NCBI RefSeq assembly: GCF_029258205.1
Contig: NZ_JARHZJ010000069.1
Location: forward strand, 1 to 32,819
Direction of reading: 5' to 3'
Source: Clostridium sp.
Lineage (GTDB): Bacteria; Bacillota; Clostridia; Clostridiales; Clostridiaceae
DNA: 32,819 nt
Numbering within the stretch: position 1 is the first letter of the stretch; every line of letters starts with the position of its first letter. This document shows, piece by piece, positions 8,996-16,975 of the stretch. Below the pieces are notes generated by a model. That model was given only the letters and a program-made list of their open reading frames with translations, did not search any database and had not been told where the DNA came from. Both the position numbers and the translations under genes were made by a program.

Positions 8996-9014
8996 GTAAA
9001 TATTTTGTTAATAA

Positions 9015-10565
9015 CTATACAATATATTCTTTAACTATAGCTTTAAATTCTTCATTATTATCTTTAATCCACTCTTTAAAAGTTAAATTCTTATCTTCTA
9101 CAGCCTTTGCAACCTTAATTAAGAACTCTGGAATCTTGTCTTGAAGTATATCTCCATAGTAATCTCCTAAACGAGTTTCACCTATTCCTAATTTTCCACC
9201 AAAGTGTAATTCAAATACATTTGATAAAGTATCTCCAACTTTTTTCTTTCTACCAGCGAATCCTATCTCTCCTATTTCATGCATACTGCAAGAATTTGGA
9301 CATCCTGAAAAACGAACTCTTGGTAATAAGCCTTCTTTAATTGAATTTTCTTTTAATAATTCTACAAATTCTCTTAAAGTTTTCTGACTTTCTAATATTC
9401 CCATTTGACATATTGGTACACCTATACAAGAAACACTTCTTTCAGCTAAAGTTTCTCCCCCTTTACCTTGAGTAAATTCTAAGATAGATTCTGCTTCTTT
9501 TCCATTTAAGTTTCTAACATATAGATTTTCATCCATACCTAATCTTACTTCTACTTCTTCTATTTTATCTATTTTTTCTATTAATTCTTTTAATACTTCT
9601 AAACTTAGTTGCCCTCCAACTGGATGGAATAAAACAGTATATAATCCTTCTTGCTTTTGAGGTATTAATCTTTCATGTTTTATATTGGTTTTTTCACCTT
9701 TTTTACTATATTTTATATCTTCAATCTTAAGATCTAAACCACCTTTAGCCTTCACTTCTTCTAGATGTTTTCTAAAGCAAAGTTTAAATTCTTCTTCACC
9801 CATTCTATCAACAATATATCTTATACGAGCTTTTCCGTGATTTTTATAATCTCCTTCGGCTACAAATAAATTAGTCATAGCTTCAATACAATATAATATG
9901 TCCTTTTCATCTATTAACTCATCAAATTCAACTGATGTTCTTGGATTTCTTCCTAGTCCTCCACCTATGTAAAGTTTAAATGCTCTCTTACCATTATTGT
10001 CAACAGCTAAAAATCCTAAATCTGTAACTGTGCAGTGTGCTGAATCTTCTTCTGTATTTGAAAATGCAGTTTTTATTTTTCTTGGTAATTTATAAGTATA
10101 TATTTTACTCATATAATGTGCATTAGCTGCTAGCGCATAAGGAGTTACATCAAAAGTTTCTCCTATTTGAACTCCTGATAAAGGATTTAAAGCTACATTT
10201 CTTGGAAAGTTTCCACCACCGCCTCTAGTGTATATTCCTTTAGTTAATCCTTCTTGCATTATGTCACATACAGCATCTATTGATATTCCATGTAATTGTA
10301 TTGTTTGACGAGTTGTTAAGTGTACTTTGTCTAAATTATATTGTTTAGCCCAATTATATGCTTCCTTTAATAAATTTAATCCAACAACACCTGATGGAAC
10401 TCTTAATCTCACCATGAATTCTTTTCCTCCACGGTGTGCATAAGCTCCCATTCCTCCTGATGCCTTTTTAAATTCACCAACGGTCATTTCTTTATTTAAA
10501 AACTTATGTCCTTTTTCTCTAAATTCTTCAATTTCTTTTGACAAGATCTCATTTAATGTATTCAT
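9015..10565 (-). CDS. Ferredoxin-type nitrite/sulfite reductase (siroheme, 4Fe-4S)
   Basis: A 516-residue single-subunit reductase for the six-electron reduction of nitrite to ammonia or sulfite to sulfide. Two nitrite/sulfite reductase half-domains are visible. The siroheme/4Fe-4S ligands have the classic C-x5-C plus C-x3-C pattern: C380 and C386, then C422 and C426 in SGCPNSC. Siroheme-contact segments TTRQTIQLHGI (84-94) and TRGGGGNFPRN (113-123) are present. There is no flavin domain, so ferredoxin is the likely donor. The start has GAGGTGAT 6 nt upstream. Length and motifs resemble NirA; nitrite is my first choice, but the substrate cannot be fixed from sequence. It is monocistronic with a strong terminator. 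Confidence 0.85.
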   Translation of the reverse strand: MNTLNEILSKEIEEFREKGHKFLNKEMTVGEFKKASGGMGAYAHRGGKEFMVRLRVPSGVVGLNLLKEAYNWAKQYNLDKVHLTTRQTIQLHGISIDAVCDIMQEGLTKGIYTRGGGGNFPRNVALNPLSGVQIGETFDVTPYALAANAHYMSKIYTYKLPRKIKTAFSNTEEDSAHCTVTDLGFLAVDNNGKRAFKLYIGGGLGRNPRTSVEFDELIDEKDILYCIEAMTNLFVAEGDYKNHGKARIRYIVDRMGEEEFKLCFRKHLEEVKAKGGLDLKIEDIKYSKKGEKTNIKHERLIPQKQEGLYTVLFHPVGGQLSLEVLKELIEKIDKIEEVEVRLGMDENLYVRNLNGKEAESILEFTQGKGGETLAERSVSCIGVPICQMGILESQKTLREFVELLKENSIKEGLLPRVRFSGCPNSCSMHEIGEIGFAGRKKKVGDTLSNVFELHFGGKLGIGETRLGDYYGDILQDKIPEFLIKVAKAVEDKNLTFKEWIKDNNEEFKAIVKEYIV

Positions 10566-10861
10566 TTTATATCACCTCATTAAAATTTTATGACTCTAAA
10601 TTCTATTAGTAAACAATTATTTATTTATATGGAATATAAGTAATTCCTTATATTAAAAATAATTTATTAAAAAATATATTTTTTAATAAAATTATTTTTA
10701 ACAAATTAAATATTATAATAAATATTATAATAAATATAATAATTTTTATTAACAAATATTTTTTTGTTAATAATATTTTAAAATTTATATTTTTATTATA
10801 TAATATAATAAAAATATAAATTACATAATATAAACATAAATTTTATAAGGAGTTGAATTTT
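10566..10861. promoter_or_regulatory. Extremely AT-rich divergent promoter region with palindromes
   Basis: Between the reductase and the small paralogue pair, about 200 bp (10650-10850) contain almost no G or C. Three inverted repeats occur: 10654-10700 (one-nt bulge, centred on TATA), 10746-10756 with 10763-10773 (11 bp, containing AACAAA), and 10782-10801 with 10803-10822 (20 bp, perfect). TATAAT-like words are too frequent to choose a promoter. Confidence 0.6.
10782..10822. repeat. Perfect 20-bp A/T-only inverted repeat
   Basis: Arms 10782-10801 and 10803-10822 are exact reverse complements separated by a single A. It could extrude as a cruciform or be bound by a dimeric regulator, and lies 40 bp upstream of the start of the first small paralogue. 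Confidence 0.75.
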
Positions 10862-11092
10862 ATGGTAGAAAAAAAAATTAAGAAAGAATTATTAGATCTT
10901 TATAGCAAATGGAGAACTTCTGAAAAAAACTTTTTTGAAAAATTAAAATTAGAACATGACTTTAGAAAATTAGAAAAAGAGCAAAAAAAACTTATAGCAA
11001 AGAATTTTTCTGAATTTGCTAAACTTGATACACCATTAACAGAGGAAGAAATAGTTGAATTAGAAGAAGCTTATAATAACACACTTATTTAG
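10862..11092 (+). CDS. Small charged helical protein, paralogue 1
   Basis: I do not recognise the family. The 76-residue product is rich in Lys and Glu, has no signal or membrane segment and is expected to be almost all helix: an N-terminal helix ending near KWRTSEKNFF, a central basic helix, then LDTPLTEEEIVELEEAY. It aligns over its whole length with the next gene (shared pattern L-x2-K/E-x2-W...EK...F-S-x-A/Y-A-x-L-x2-P-x-T-E-E), so they arose by duplication. The ATG at 10862 is preferred over an upstream in-frame TTG (10853), because AAGGAG ends at 10852, 9 nt before the ATG. It is the first gene of a two-gene unit. Confidence 0.75.
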   Translation: MVEKKIKKELLDLYSKWRTSEKNFFEKLKLEHDFRKLEKEQKKLIAKNFSEFAKLDTPLTEEEIVELEEAYNNTLI

Positions 11093-11104
11093 GGAGATGT
11101 TTTG

Positions 11105-11320
11105 GTGAGTGATAATAAGTTAAAAGAAGATTTAGTAAAAGTTTATAAAGAATGGAAAGACTTTGAAAAGAAAGCTGGTAAAAAATTAAAGCATCATCAT
11201 GAACTAAAAAAAGAGGAAAAAGAAGATGCTATACAAAAATTTTCAGACTATGCTGGATTGTCAGTTCCTATAACTGAAGAAATGCTTTTATACTTAGATG
11301 AAGAATATTTTAGAGTTTAA
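11105..11320 (+). CDS. Small charged helical protein, paralogue 2
   Basis: A 71-residue protein homologous to the preceding gene: compare VYKEWKDFEKK with LYSKWRTSEKN, and KFSDYAGLSVPITEEM with NFSEFAKLDTPLTEEE. It carries an extra His-Lys patch, KKLKHHHELKK. The start is most likely GTG at 11105, 8 nt after AGGGAG, which overlaps the stop codon of the first gene; a TTG three bases earlier is possible. The tight spacing shows one transcript. Function unknown; a small cytosolic DNA- or protein-binding pair is a guess only. Confidence 0.75.
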   Translation: MSDNKLKEDLVKVYKEWKDFEKKAGKKLKHHHELKKEEKEDAIQKFSDYAGLSVPITEEMLLYLDEEYFRV

Positions 11321-11371
11321 AAAAATACATAAACTTAATTAAAAAATATAGAATAAAATTCTTATAATACT

Positions 11372-11420
11372 AAAAGGGTTGTATCAAAATATAAAAAACT
11401 TATTCTGATACAACCCTTTT
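11372..11420. terminator. Bidirectional terminator related to the MITE-like repeat (copy B)
   Basis: AAAAGGGTTGTATCA (11372-11386) pairs with TGATACAACCCTTTT (11406-11420), a 15-bp stem with a 19-nt loop. It separates the small-protein unit from the convergent peptide transporter. TGTATCAAAATATAAAAA here is identical over 18 nt to the left end of the element at 23485, so it looks like a shortened member of that family used as a terminator. Confidence 0.8.
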
Positions 11421-11489
11421 CTTATATAAAACTTAAATATTCTAATTTAATTAATCAAATCTTCTTAAAAATTTAATTTTAATATCATT

Positions 11490-12881
11490 TTATTCCATCA
11501 TAGCTGTAATCTTTTTGCTTAATAGTAATAGTATTAAACCTAATACTATGCTTACTCCAGCTATTGAAGCAAATAGTTCTAAAGCTCCTAATTTTTCTAC
11601 AAATGATGCTATGAATCCTGATAAGTAGTTTGCTACTCCGTTACTTGCAAGCCATACCCCCATTAATAATGAAGCGTATTTAGCTGGTGCTAATGAACTT
11701 ACCATTGAAAGTCCTATTGGTGATAAACAAAGTTCTCCAATTGTATTAAATAAGTAAGTTCCTACTAACCAAAACATACTAACTTTAACAGCTGGATTTT
11801 CAACATTTCCACCTAATGACATAGTTGCGAAAACCATTAATAAGAATCCAAATCCCAAAACTATCATACCAATAGCCATTTTAGCTGGAATTGATAAATC
11901 TCCTCTTTTACTATTAGCAAGTGTAAACCATAATTTTGAGAATAATGGTGCTAATATTAATATAAATAATGGGTTTATAGATTGGAAAAATGCTACTGGT
12001 ACTGTCCATCCAAATAAACTTCTATTAGTTGCATTTTCAGCAAATAATGTTAAAGTAGTACCTGCTTGTTCAAATCCTGCCCAGAAGAATACAACGAATG
12101 ATGCAAGTATTAATATAACTAAAACTCTCTTCTTTTCTTGCTTAGTTAAAGGTTTATTTTCTTTTACAACATCTTTTTTATTTACATCTCTTTTAATTTC
12201 ACCAACATGTGCTAAATATTTTGGAGATAAAGTTATAAAGATAATTTCTCCTAAAATTATACCTATACCTGCTGCTAAAAATCCATATCTAAATCCATAG
12301 TGAAGTATTACTTCTCCTGATTTTGTAGCAAAAAAGTTTTCTGCTAATAATCCACATATTATTGGTGCTATTAAAGATCCTAAGTTTATTCCCATGTAGA
12401 ATATTGTAAAAGCTGAATCTTTCCTCTTGTCACCATCTTCATATAACTGACCAACTATTGTTGATATATTAGGTTTAAAGAAAGCATTTCCTACTATTAT
12501 CAATCCTAATCCTAAATATAAAGCCCATCTAGTTTGCCATCCAAATAAAGTTAAATTACCTAAAATCATTACTGCTGCCCCAAGAATAATTGATTTTTTC
12601 TGCCCTAAAAACTTATCTGCTATTTCTCCCCCAATTATCGGTGTAAAATAAACTAAAAATGTATAAGTACCATATATTTTAGCAGCACTAGATACGTCAT
12701 ATCCTAATCCTCCAGTAACAAATGATGCTGTTAAATAAAGCATTAATAAAGCTCTCATTCCATAGTAACTAAATCTTTCCCACATTTCTGTGAAGAATAA
12801 AAGGTATAGTCCTGCTGGATGCTTTAATCGTCTCTTTCCTTTTTCTACTTCATAATCAGTAGATTTAATTGCCTCTGTCAT
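11490..12881 (-). CDS. dtpT: POT-family proton-coupled di/tripeptide transporter
   Basis: The 463-residue protein begins with a short cytosolic leader, then the POT/PTR2 signature FFTEMWERFSYYGMRALL (about residues 30-47). This ExxERFxYYG motif couples protons to peptide uptake. A second family motif, FYMGINLGSLIAPIICG, is near residue 160. It is strongly hydrophobic with at least 12 membrane segments, and a charged cytosolic loop near 225-250. Length is slightly short but normal for bacterial members. The ATG has GGGGAGA upstream. It stands alone. Peptide import is inferred from the family; gene symbol by resemblance to Lactococcus DtpT. Confidence 0.88.
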   Translation of the reverse strand: MTEAIKSTDYEVEKGKRRLKHPAGLYLLFFTEMWERFSYYGMRALLMLYLTASFVTGGLGYDVSSAAKIYGTYTFLVYFTPIIGGEIADKFLGQKKSIILGAAVMILGNLTLFGWQTRWALYLGLGLIIVGNAFFKPNISTIVGQLYEDGDKRKDSAFTIFYMGINLGSLIAPIICGLLAENFFATKSGEVILHYGFRYGFLAAGIGIILGEIIFITLSPKYLAHVGEIKRDVNKKDVVKENKPLTKQEKKRVLVILILASFVVFFWAGFEQAGTTLTLFAENATNRSLFGWTVPVAFFQSINPLFILILAPLFSKLWFTLANSKRGDLSIPAKMAIGMIVLGFGFLLMVFATMSLGGNVENPAVKVSMFWLVGTYLFNTIGELCLSPIGLSMVSSLAPAKYASLLMGVWLASNGVANYLSGFIASFVEKLGALELFASIAGVSIVLGLILLLLSKKITAMME

Positions 12882-13464
12882 TTATATTAATCTCCCCTCT
12901 TTGTAATTATGACCTCATTCAAATTATCATTTATATAAATTTATTATTAAACTTATTACTTAGTTAATATATTTTTAATTATAAATATATTTTTAATTGT
13001 ACTCAAACTTCTTGTTAACAATTTATTGCAAGTTTATTAATATTTTAATCATATTTCCTTTTAAATACTCTATTTTCCTATGTATATAATAACAACACAT
13101 TTGTTCTTTATATAAAAACACCAACTTTAAAACTCTATCTCTTAAACAATCATTTTAATAAACATATAATTTTCAACATCAAATTCTATCATTTTATCAA
13201 TTTATTATTATTGTATACTCTTTAAAAAATTCAAATAAAAAGTAGTCTATTTTTTAATAAACTACTTTAAAATGAATATATAAAATTATTTTCTTTCAAT
13301 TCACTTTTATTTCTCTTATTATTAGCTATCTCTTTAATATTTTAAATAATATACTAGAGAAATAAATTCTTATTAATCTTTTATACACTAATATTTTAAA
13401 AGATTGTAAAAAAGTATTCTTTTATATTTATAATGATTATACAATTTAAATAATAAATATATAG
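12882..13464. other. Long spacer upstream of dtpT and marR, with one hairpin
   Basis: About 580 bp without a credible gene. AAAGTAGT (13239-13246) pairs with ACTACTTT (13261-13268), with a short inner stem TATT/AATA. On the minus strand it is followed by a T-rich run, so it may be a leftward terminator or leader structure upstream of dtpT. I found no T-box or other known riboswitch. Confidence 0.4.
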
Positions 13465-13521
13465 TTTACTTATAAACCAATTTAAGGTATAATTTAAATA
13501 GTTTACAACTAAACTATTTAA
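13465..13521 (+). promoter_or_regulatory. Promoter and perfect dyad operator of the MarR gene
   Basis: TTTACT (13465-13470), 17 nt, TATAAT (13488-13493) form a promoter. Directly after it TTAAATAGTTT (13494-13504) and AAACTATTTAA (13511-13521) are a perfect 11-bp inverted repeat with a 6-nt spacer, abutting the ribosome site. A half-site-like TAGTTTAC recurs at 13462. The arrangement is what autorepression by a dimeric MarR protein would need. Confidence 0.6.
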
Positions 13522-13535
13522 GGAGGGTAAGGTTA

Positions 13536-13988
13536 ATGGATTTAAAGACTCTTAATCCTAACGGAAATGATTTTTTAGTTTCTTTTACTAAAGCAAAAAA
13601 AACATATAAAAAATTTATTTCCTCAACATTAAATGATTTGGGATTAACGCATAATGAATTTGAAATATTAGTTTTCTTACAGGAAAATTTAGAATATAAT
13701 ACTGCAAAGGATATAGTAGAATTTTCTGGTCTTTCTAAAGGCTTAATTTCAAGATCTATAGAAAGTCTATTAAAAAAAGAAATGCTATCAATAAAAAAAG
13801 ATGAAAAAGACAAAAGAATCTTTAGATTGTACATATCTCCCTCTGCCACTGAAACACTTAATGTTTTAAATAAAGTAAGTAATAGATTTTTTAAATTATT
13901 ATTAGAAGATTTAAAAGATACAGAACTTATATTTTTCGATGAAATATTAAATAAAATGATAAAAAACCTAAATAATTTAAGAATATAA
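13536..13988 (+). CDS. MarR-family transcriptional regulator
   Basis: A 150-residue winged-helix dimer-type regulator. The N-terminal helix (to residue 38) leads into LGLTHNEFEILVFLQENLEYNTAKDIVEFSGLSKGLISRSIESLLKKEML, cited here only for its helix-turn-helix: TAKDIVEFSGLSKGLISRSI. The wing follows, with the KKDEKDKRIFRLYIS strand pair near residues 87-101. AAGGAGGG lies 8 nt before the ATG. The gene is monocistronic between a perfect operator and a strong terminator, so no regulated neighbour on the same transcript is visible. Its likely target is its own promoter; the ligand is unknown. Confidence 0.88.
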   Translation: MDLKTLNPNGNDFLVSFTKAKKTYKKFISSTLNDLGLTHNEFEILVFLQENLEYNTAKDIVEFSGLSKGLISRSIESLLKKEMLSIKKDEKDKRIFRLYISPSATETLNVLNKVSNRFFKLLLEDLKDTELIFFDEILNKMIKNLNNLRI

Positions 13989-14006
13989 TTAATTCATAAA
14001 TAATTA

Positions 14007-14055
14007 AAAAACATCCCTACTTAAAAAATTAGTTCTTTAAAGTAGGGATGTTTTT
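14007..14055. terminator. Bidirectional terminator between marR and the TrkA-C gene
   Basis: A 16-bp stem, 14007-14022 with 14040-14055, contains CATCCCTACTT/AAGTAGGGATG with A and T runs outside. The stop codon of the convergent gene (14054-14056) lies within the right arm. Confidence 0.85.
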
Positions 14056-14734
14056 ATTTAACTTCATTTATATGATTAAACATAGCTTTTATATTTTTTA
14101 CATTACCGTAAACTGTTACCTTATCATAAATCTCAAAAATATATTCAGGAGTAGGGAAGTTAATAAGCTTATCTCCTTTATCTATATTTAAAACTTCTAT
14201 TTCATTTTCTTTAAGATCACTTTCTCTTATACTCTTTCCAATAATTGTTGCCTTGTTTGAAAGATATATTTCATAAACTCCAAAGCCCTTAGTATTAGTT
14301 ATTAAAGTTAAATACTTTGAATTTATCTTATTCCAAATTTTAGATTTCAAAATAAATTTTTCAATTTTATTTTCAAACTTTTCTAGCAAAGAACTTTTAT
14401 GAAAAAACAAAATAAATATAATAAAAAGAACAATTATAGCTATTGATCCCACATCTATAACACTACTAGTTATTATATTTACTGCAAAAGATATAATAGT
14501 CGCCGTACTAGCATAACTAAATCCCATAAGCCAAATAGCAAGCTTTCTTCTAGTAGGATGTTGAACTATTATCTCACTTTCTTTTGTTGTAAATCCTGTT
14601 CCTGTTAAAAGAGATGTAACTTGAAATCTTGCTTTTTCTATTGGAACCCCTGTAAGCCTAAATAATATAGCAAAAAAATCCACTATCATTAAAAATATCA
14701 TTAAAAATAAAATAAATGTAAGTAATAAAACCAC
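14054..14734 (-). CDS. Membrane protein with C-terminal TrkA-C (RCK-C) domain
   Basis: A 226-residue protein with one N-terminal membrane segment (about 1-24), a conserved cytosolic loop (KARFQVTSLLTGTGFTTKES, then HPTRRKLA), two further segments (about 65-112), and a soluble C-terminal domain (about 140-220). That domain reads FGVYEIYLSNKATIIGKSIRE and ends YDKVTVYGNVKNIKAMF, the TrkA-C fold. Such domains bind small ligands, including c-di-AMP in potassium channel and transporter subunits, so a role in ion transport or its sensing is plausible but inferred. There is no TrkA-N domain or K+ selectivity filter. The start is GTG with AAGGAGAGG upstream. A 31-residue membrane peptide gene lies about 130 nt upstream on the same strand. 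Confidence 0.7.
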   Translation of the reverse strand: MVLLLTFILFLMIFLMIVDFFAILFRLTGVPIEKARFQVTSLLTGTGFTTKESEIIVQHPTRRKLAIWLMGFSYASTATIISFAVNIITSSVIDVGSIAIIVLFIIFILFFHKSSLLEKFENKIEKFILKSKIWNKINSKYLTLITNTKGFGVYEIYLSNKATIIGKSIRESDLKENEIEVLNIDKGDKLINFPTPEYIFEIYDKVTVYGNVKNIKAMFNHINEVK

Positions 14735-14865
14735 AATTACCTCTCCTTTCTATTAACCATTTTAGGTTACTATATTATAATATTACAACATAATAATAAT
14801 TTTTCTGCTTGTCCATAATCCAATTTAATATATTGTTCTTTAATATTACTAGCTATTTTATCTCT

Positions 14866-14961
14866 CTACTCATATCCAGCTAATTTAAACACAATACCTA
14901 AAAGTAATAAAATTACAAGCAAAACTTCTCCAGCGATTACAATCATTCTAAAAAATTTCAT
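14866..14961 (-). CDS. 31-residue single-span membrane peptide
   Basis: From an ATG at 14961 the minus strand encodes 31 residues: MKFFRMIVIAGEVLLV, then a Leu/Ile/Val-rich stretch, and the end FKLAGYE before TAG. The peptide is one membrane helix with basic residues on its N-terminal side. AGGAGG precedes the ATG by 4 nt, a strong ribosome site for so short a frame, and codon use is like its neighbours. It resembles small membrane peptides such as KdpF in size and shape only. Placed ahead of the TrkA-C membrane protein on the same strand, it could be a partner subunit. No family is recognised. Confidence 0.55.
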   Translation of the reverse strand: MKFFRMIVIAGEVLLVILLLLGIVFKLAGYE

Positions 14962-15441
14962 AGAGCCTCCTAATATAGAGATTTATAAATTTCCTCAATA
15001 TCGTTAATTTCTATAGATACATAATCAGTTTTAAGTAATCTTTATTTATCTTTCATTACACTATTAGAAAATTTTTAAATTTCATAAATTATCATACCAT
15101 ACTTTTAAATTTTTTATTAACTATTTACATCTTCTAATACTAAAATTTTACCTATATCTAGTATTTATCATCCAACAATAGCTATAACTCTATTGAAATC
15201 TATATTTCTTATATTTTTAAAAATCTAATCTATAGTTTCATCATAATCACCTACTAAATCACTAAAACATTTCAACTAATCATTCCCTATAAAAATTCTA
15301 CAATTAAAAATTTTATTTAATCTTAAATTTTTATTAACAACAAAGTTAATAATTTTATTATACTAAATTTTTTATTTTTTCTACAACCTAAACTATTTCT
15401 AATAAATATTTTATAAATTCCTTTATTAAAAACAAAATAAA
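14962..15441. other. Spacer of about 480 bp, possible decayed coding sequence
   Basis: On the minus strand, short stretches look protein-like (for example IFKNIRNIDFNRVIAIVG and KTDYVSIEINDIEEIYKSLY, the latter ending just before the 31-residue peptide gene). They lie in one frame, but about ten stops interrupt roughly 105 codons, no fewer than chance predicts at this base composition. I treat this as unassigned sequence, at best an old gene relic. Confidence 0.25.
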
Positions 15442-15485
15442 AAAATCTATAAATGTTAGAAAAACAAATATCATTTATAGATTTT
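15442..15485 (-). terminator. Terminator of the 137-residue protein gene
   Basis: AAAATCTATAAATG (15442-15455) pairs perfectly with CATTTATAGATTTT (15472-15485), a 14-bp stem. Read leftwards it is followed by TTTTATTTTG. It lies 68 bp past the stop codon at 15553. Confidence 0.75.
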
Positions 15486-15552
15486 AATTATATAATTTGT
15501 ATAAAATTTATTATATAAAAATTAATTTAAAAGTTTATTAAATGATATAAAA

Positions 15553-15966
15553 TTAATCTATTTGTCTTAATAATCTCTTCATGACATCATTAACCTTAGC
15601 TATTCCAAGATCTTCATGAGCCATTACCATTATTAATTTTATATCATCATATGACATATCCCATTTATATGATCTTATATCTAAGATAGCATCCTCTGGC
15701 ATATATTCAAATATCATTCCAGCAACCTCTTCTGCTAAATCTAAATAATCTTCAAATAACTCTTCATCATTCAAATCTTTAAGATTAAAATTTTCTTTCA
15801 TAAGACCTCTTAAGATATCCATATCTATGCTTAACTTAAAAGCAATTATATCTTCTCTTTTTGAGCTCTTACATAAATCACTTACAACTCTAGCATCAGT
15901 ATTAAGTTCTATTTCTTTTCTTATGTCTTCACTATCCAACACTCTGTTTCCAAATGCAACGTACAT
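15553..15966 (-). CDS. Hypothetical acidic soluble protein
   Basis: A 137-residue, acidic, mainly helical protein with no signal or membrane segment. It begins MYVAFGNRVLDSEDIRKEI and contains an Asp/Glu-rich central part, NLKDLNDEELFEDYLDLAEE (about residues 61-80). I do not recognise it beyond a feeling that similar proteins occur in clostridia. AAGGAGGTAA lies just upstream of the ATG and the codon use is native, so it is a real gene. It has its own terminator and no operon partner; mntP, 209 bp upstream on the same strand, could read into it. Confidence 0.75.
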   Translation of the reverse strand: MYVAFGNRVLDSEDIRKEIELNTDARVVSDLCKSSKREDIIAFKLSIDMDILRGLMKENFNLKDLNDEELFEDYLDLAEEVAGMIFEYMPEDAILDIRSYKWDMSYDDIKLIMVMAHEDLGIAKVNDVMKRLLRQID

Positions 15967-16175
15967 GTAAATTACCTCCTTAGTTGTTTATAACTCTAAA
16001 TCATGTTTAACAAAAATATATTTATTTTAAATTGTTGTTTTAAAATCTACCTATATTTATATCACTTGTTCATATATTATTACAAGTAATATTTTTTGCT
16101 CATGTTTAAAAAATAGTTATTTTAAGTTTAAACCTAAGATAAAGTTATATATCTATACTTATTTTAATAATGATG

Positions 16176-16808
16176 CTAAGAAAATAACTTTTCAATAATT
16201 CTTGTATGTTCTAATAATATATTTATTCCTATAATAATTAATATAACTCCACCTACTATTTCAGCATAATTTTTGAATATATCTCCTAATTTTTCACCTA
16301 TTATTACTCCTAAAAAACATAAAACAAAAGTTATAATACCAATTATTATTATAGTTTGTACTATAGAAATACCTAAGAATGCAAAACTAACACCAACTAC
16401 TAAAGCATCAATACTAGTTGCAATAGCTAATACTGTAAGATTTTTAGCACTTAATTCTTTTTTTCGTTTAATATTAGCAAATTCTCTATCTTTTTTTTCG
16501 CGCATTTCCATTGATACTGCAACCTCAGCTTTTTCTTCTTTAAAAGCTTCAAAAATCATTTTTCCACCTATGAAACTTAATAATATAAAGGCTATCCAAT
16601 GATCCAATGCTTTTATATAATCTGCAAAATATCTCCCTGCTCCCCACCCAATTAAAGGCATAAGCGCTTGAAATCCTCCAAAAAACAAAGCAACTTTTAA
16701 TGCGTCTTTAGCTTTTACTCTTGTAAGGGTTATTCCCTTAGCAACTGACACAGCAAAGGCATCCATAGCAAGCCCAAAGCCAATTAAAACAATTGATAAA
16801 ATGCTCAT
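16176..16808 (-). CDS. mntP: Manganese efflux pump MntP
   Basis: A 210-residue membrane protein exporting Mn(II), protecting against manganese excess. It is made of two homologous three-helix halves with the family motifs GFGLAMDAFAVSVAKG (D16) and AIATSIDALVVGVSFAF (D134), whose aspartates lie in the transport path. A charged cytosolic loop (about 90-122) joins the halves. The ATG has AGGAGG 8 nt upstream. The gene is preceded by a manganese riboswitch with an attenuator terminator, so expression should rise with Mn(II). No MntR-type operator was seen. Confidence 0.95.
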   Translation of the reverse strand: MSILSIVLIGFGLAMDAFAVSVAKGITLTRVKAKDALKVALFFGGFQALMPLIGWGAGRYFADYIKALDHWIAFILLSFIGGKMIFEAFKEEKAEVAVSMEMREKKDREFANIKRKKELSAKNLTVLAIATSIDALVVGVSFAFLGISIVQTIIIIGIITFVLCFLGVIIGEKLGDIFKNYAEIVGGVILIIIGINILLEHTRIIEKLFS

Positions 16809-16837
16809 AATATATCCTCCTATTTATAAAAACTTTA

Positions 16838-16975
16838 TAAAAAAAGACTTATATGCAGCAAAAAAACTGCATATAAGTCTCGCTATTTAAGATTAAGCCA
16901 GACCAAAACTATTTAGTCAATTTGTTGACTTAATCACTCATTCAACTTGAGCTAACTACTCCCTCATATGGAAAT
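16838..16975 (-). ncRNA. yybP-ykoY manganese riboswitch with terminator
   Basis: Read on the minus strand, the leader contains GAGGGAGTAGTTAGC (16965-16951), AAGTCAACAAATTGACT, TCTGGCTTAATC and AGCGAGACTT (16884-16875). These are the conserved blocks of the yybP-ykoY aptamer, including the loop L1 and L3 segments that form the Mn site. The last block is the 5' arm of a 14-bp terminator: 16867-16880 pairs with 16845-16858, followed by seven Us. Formation of the Mn-bound aptamer would sequester that arm and allow read-through into mntP, the usual 'on' switch of this class. Confidence 0.92.

Noticed and set aside
12882-13464. T-box or other riboswitch upstream of the peptide transporter
   Set aside because: No conserved G/C-containing blocks of any known class were found; only one simple hairpin is present.
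14990-15360. Possible decayed coding sequence on the minus strand with protein-like stretches in one frame
   Set aside because: About ten stops in 105 codons is what chance predicts at this base composition, and no family was recognised.
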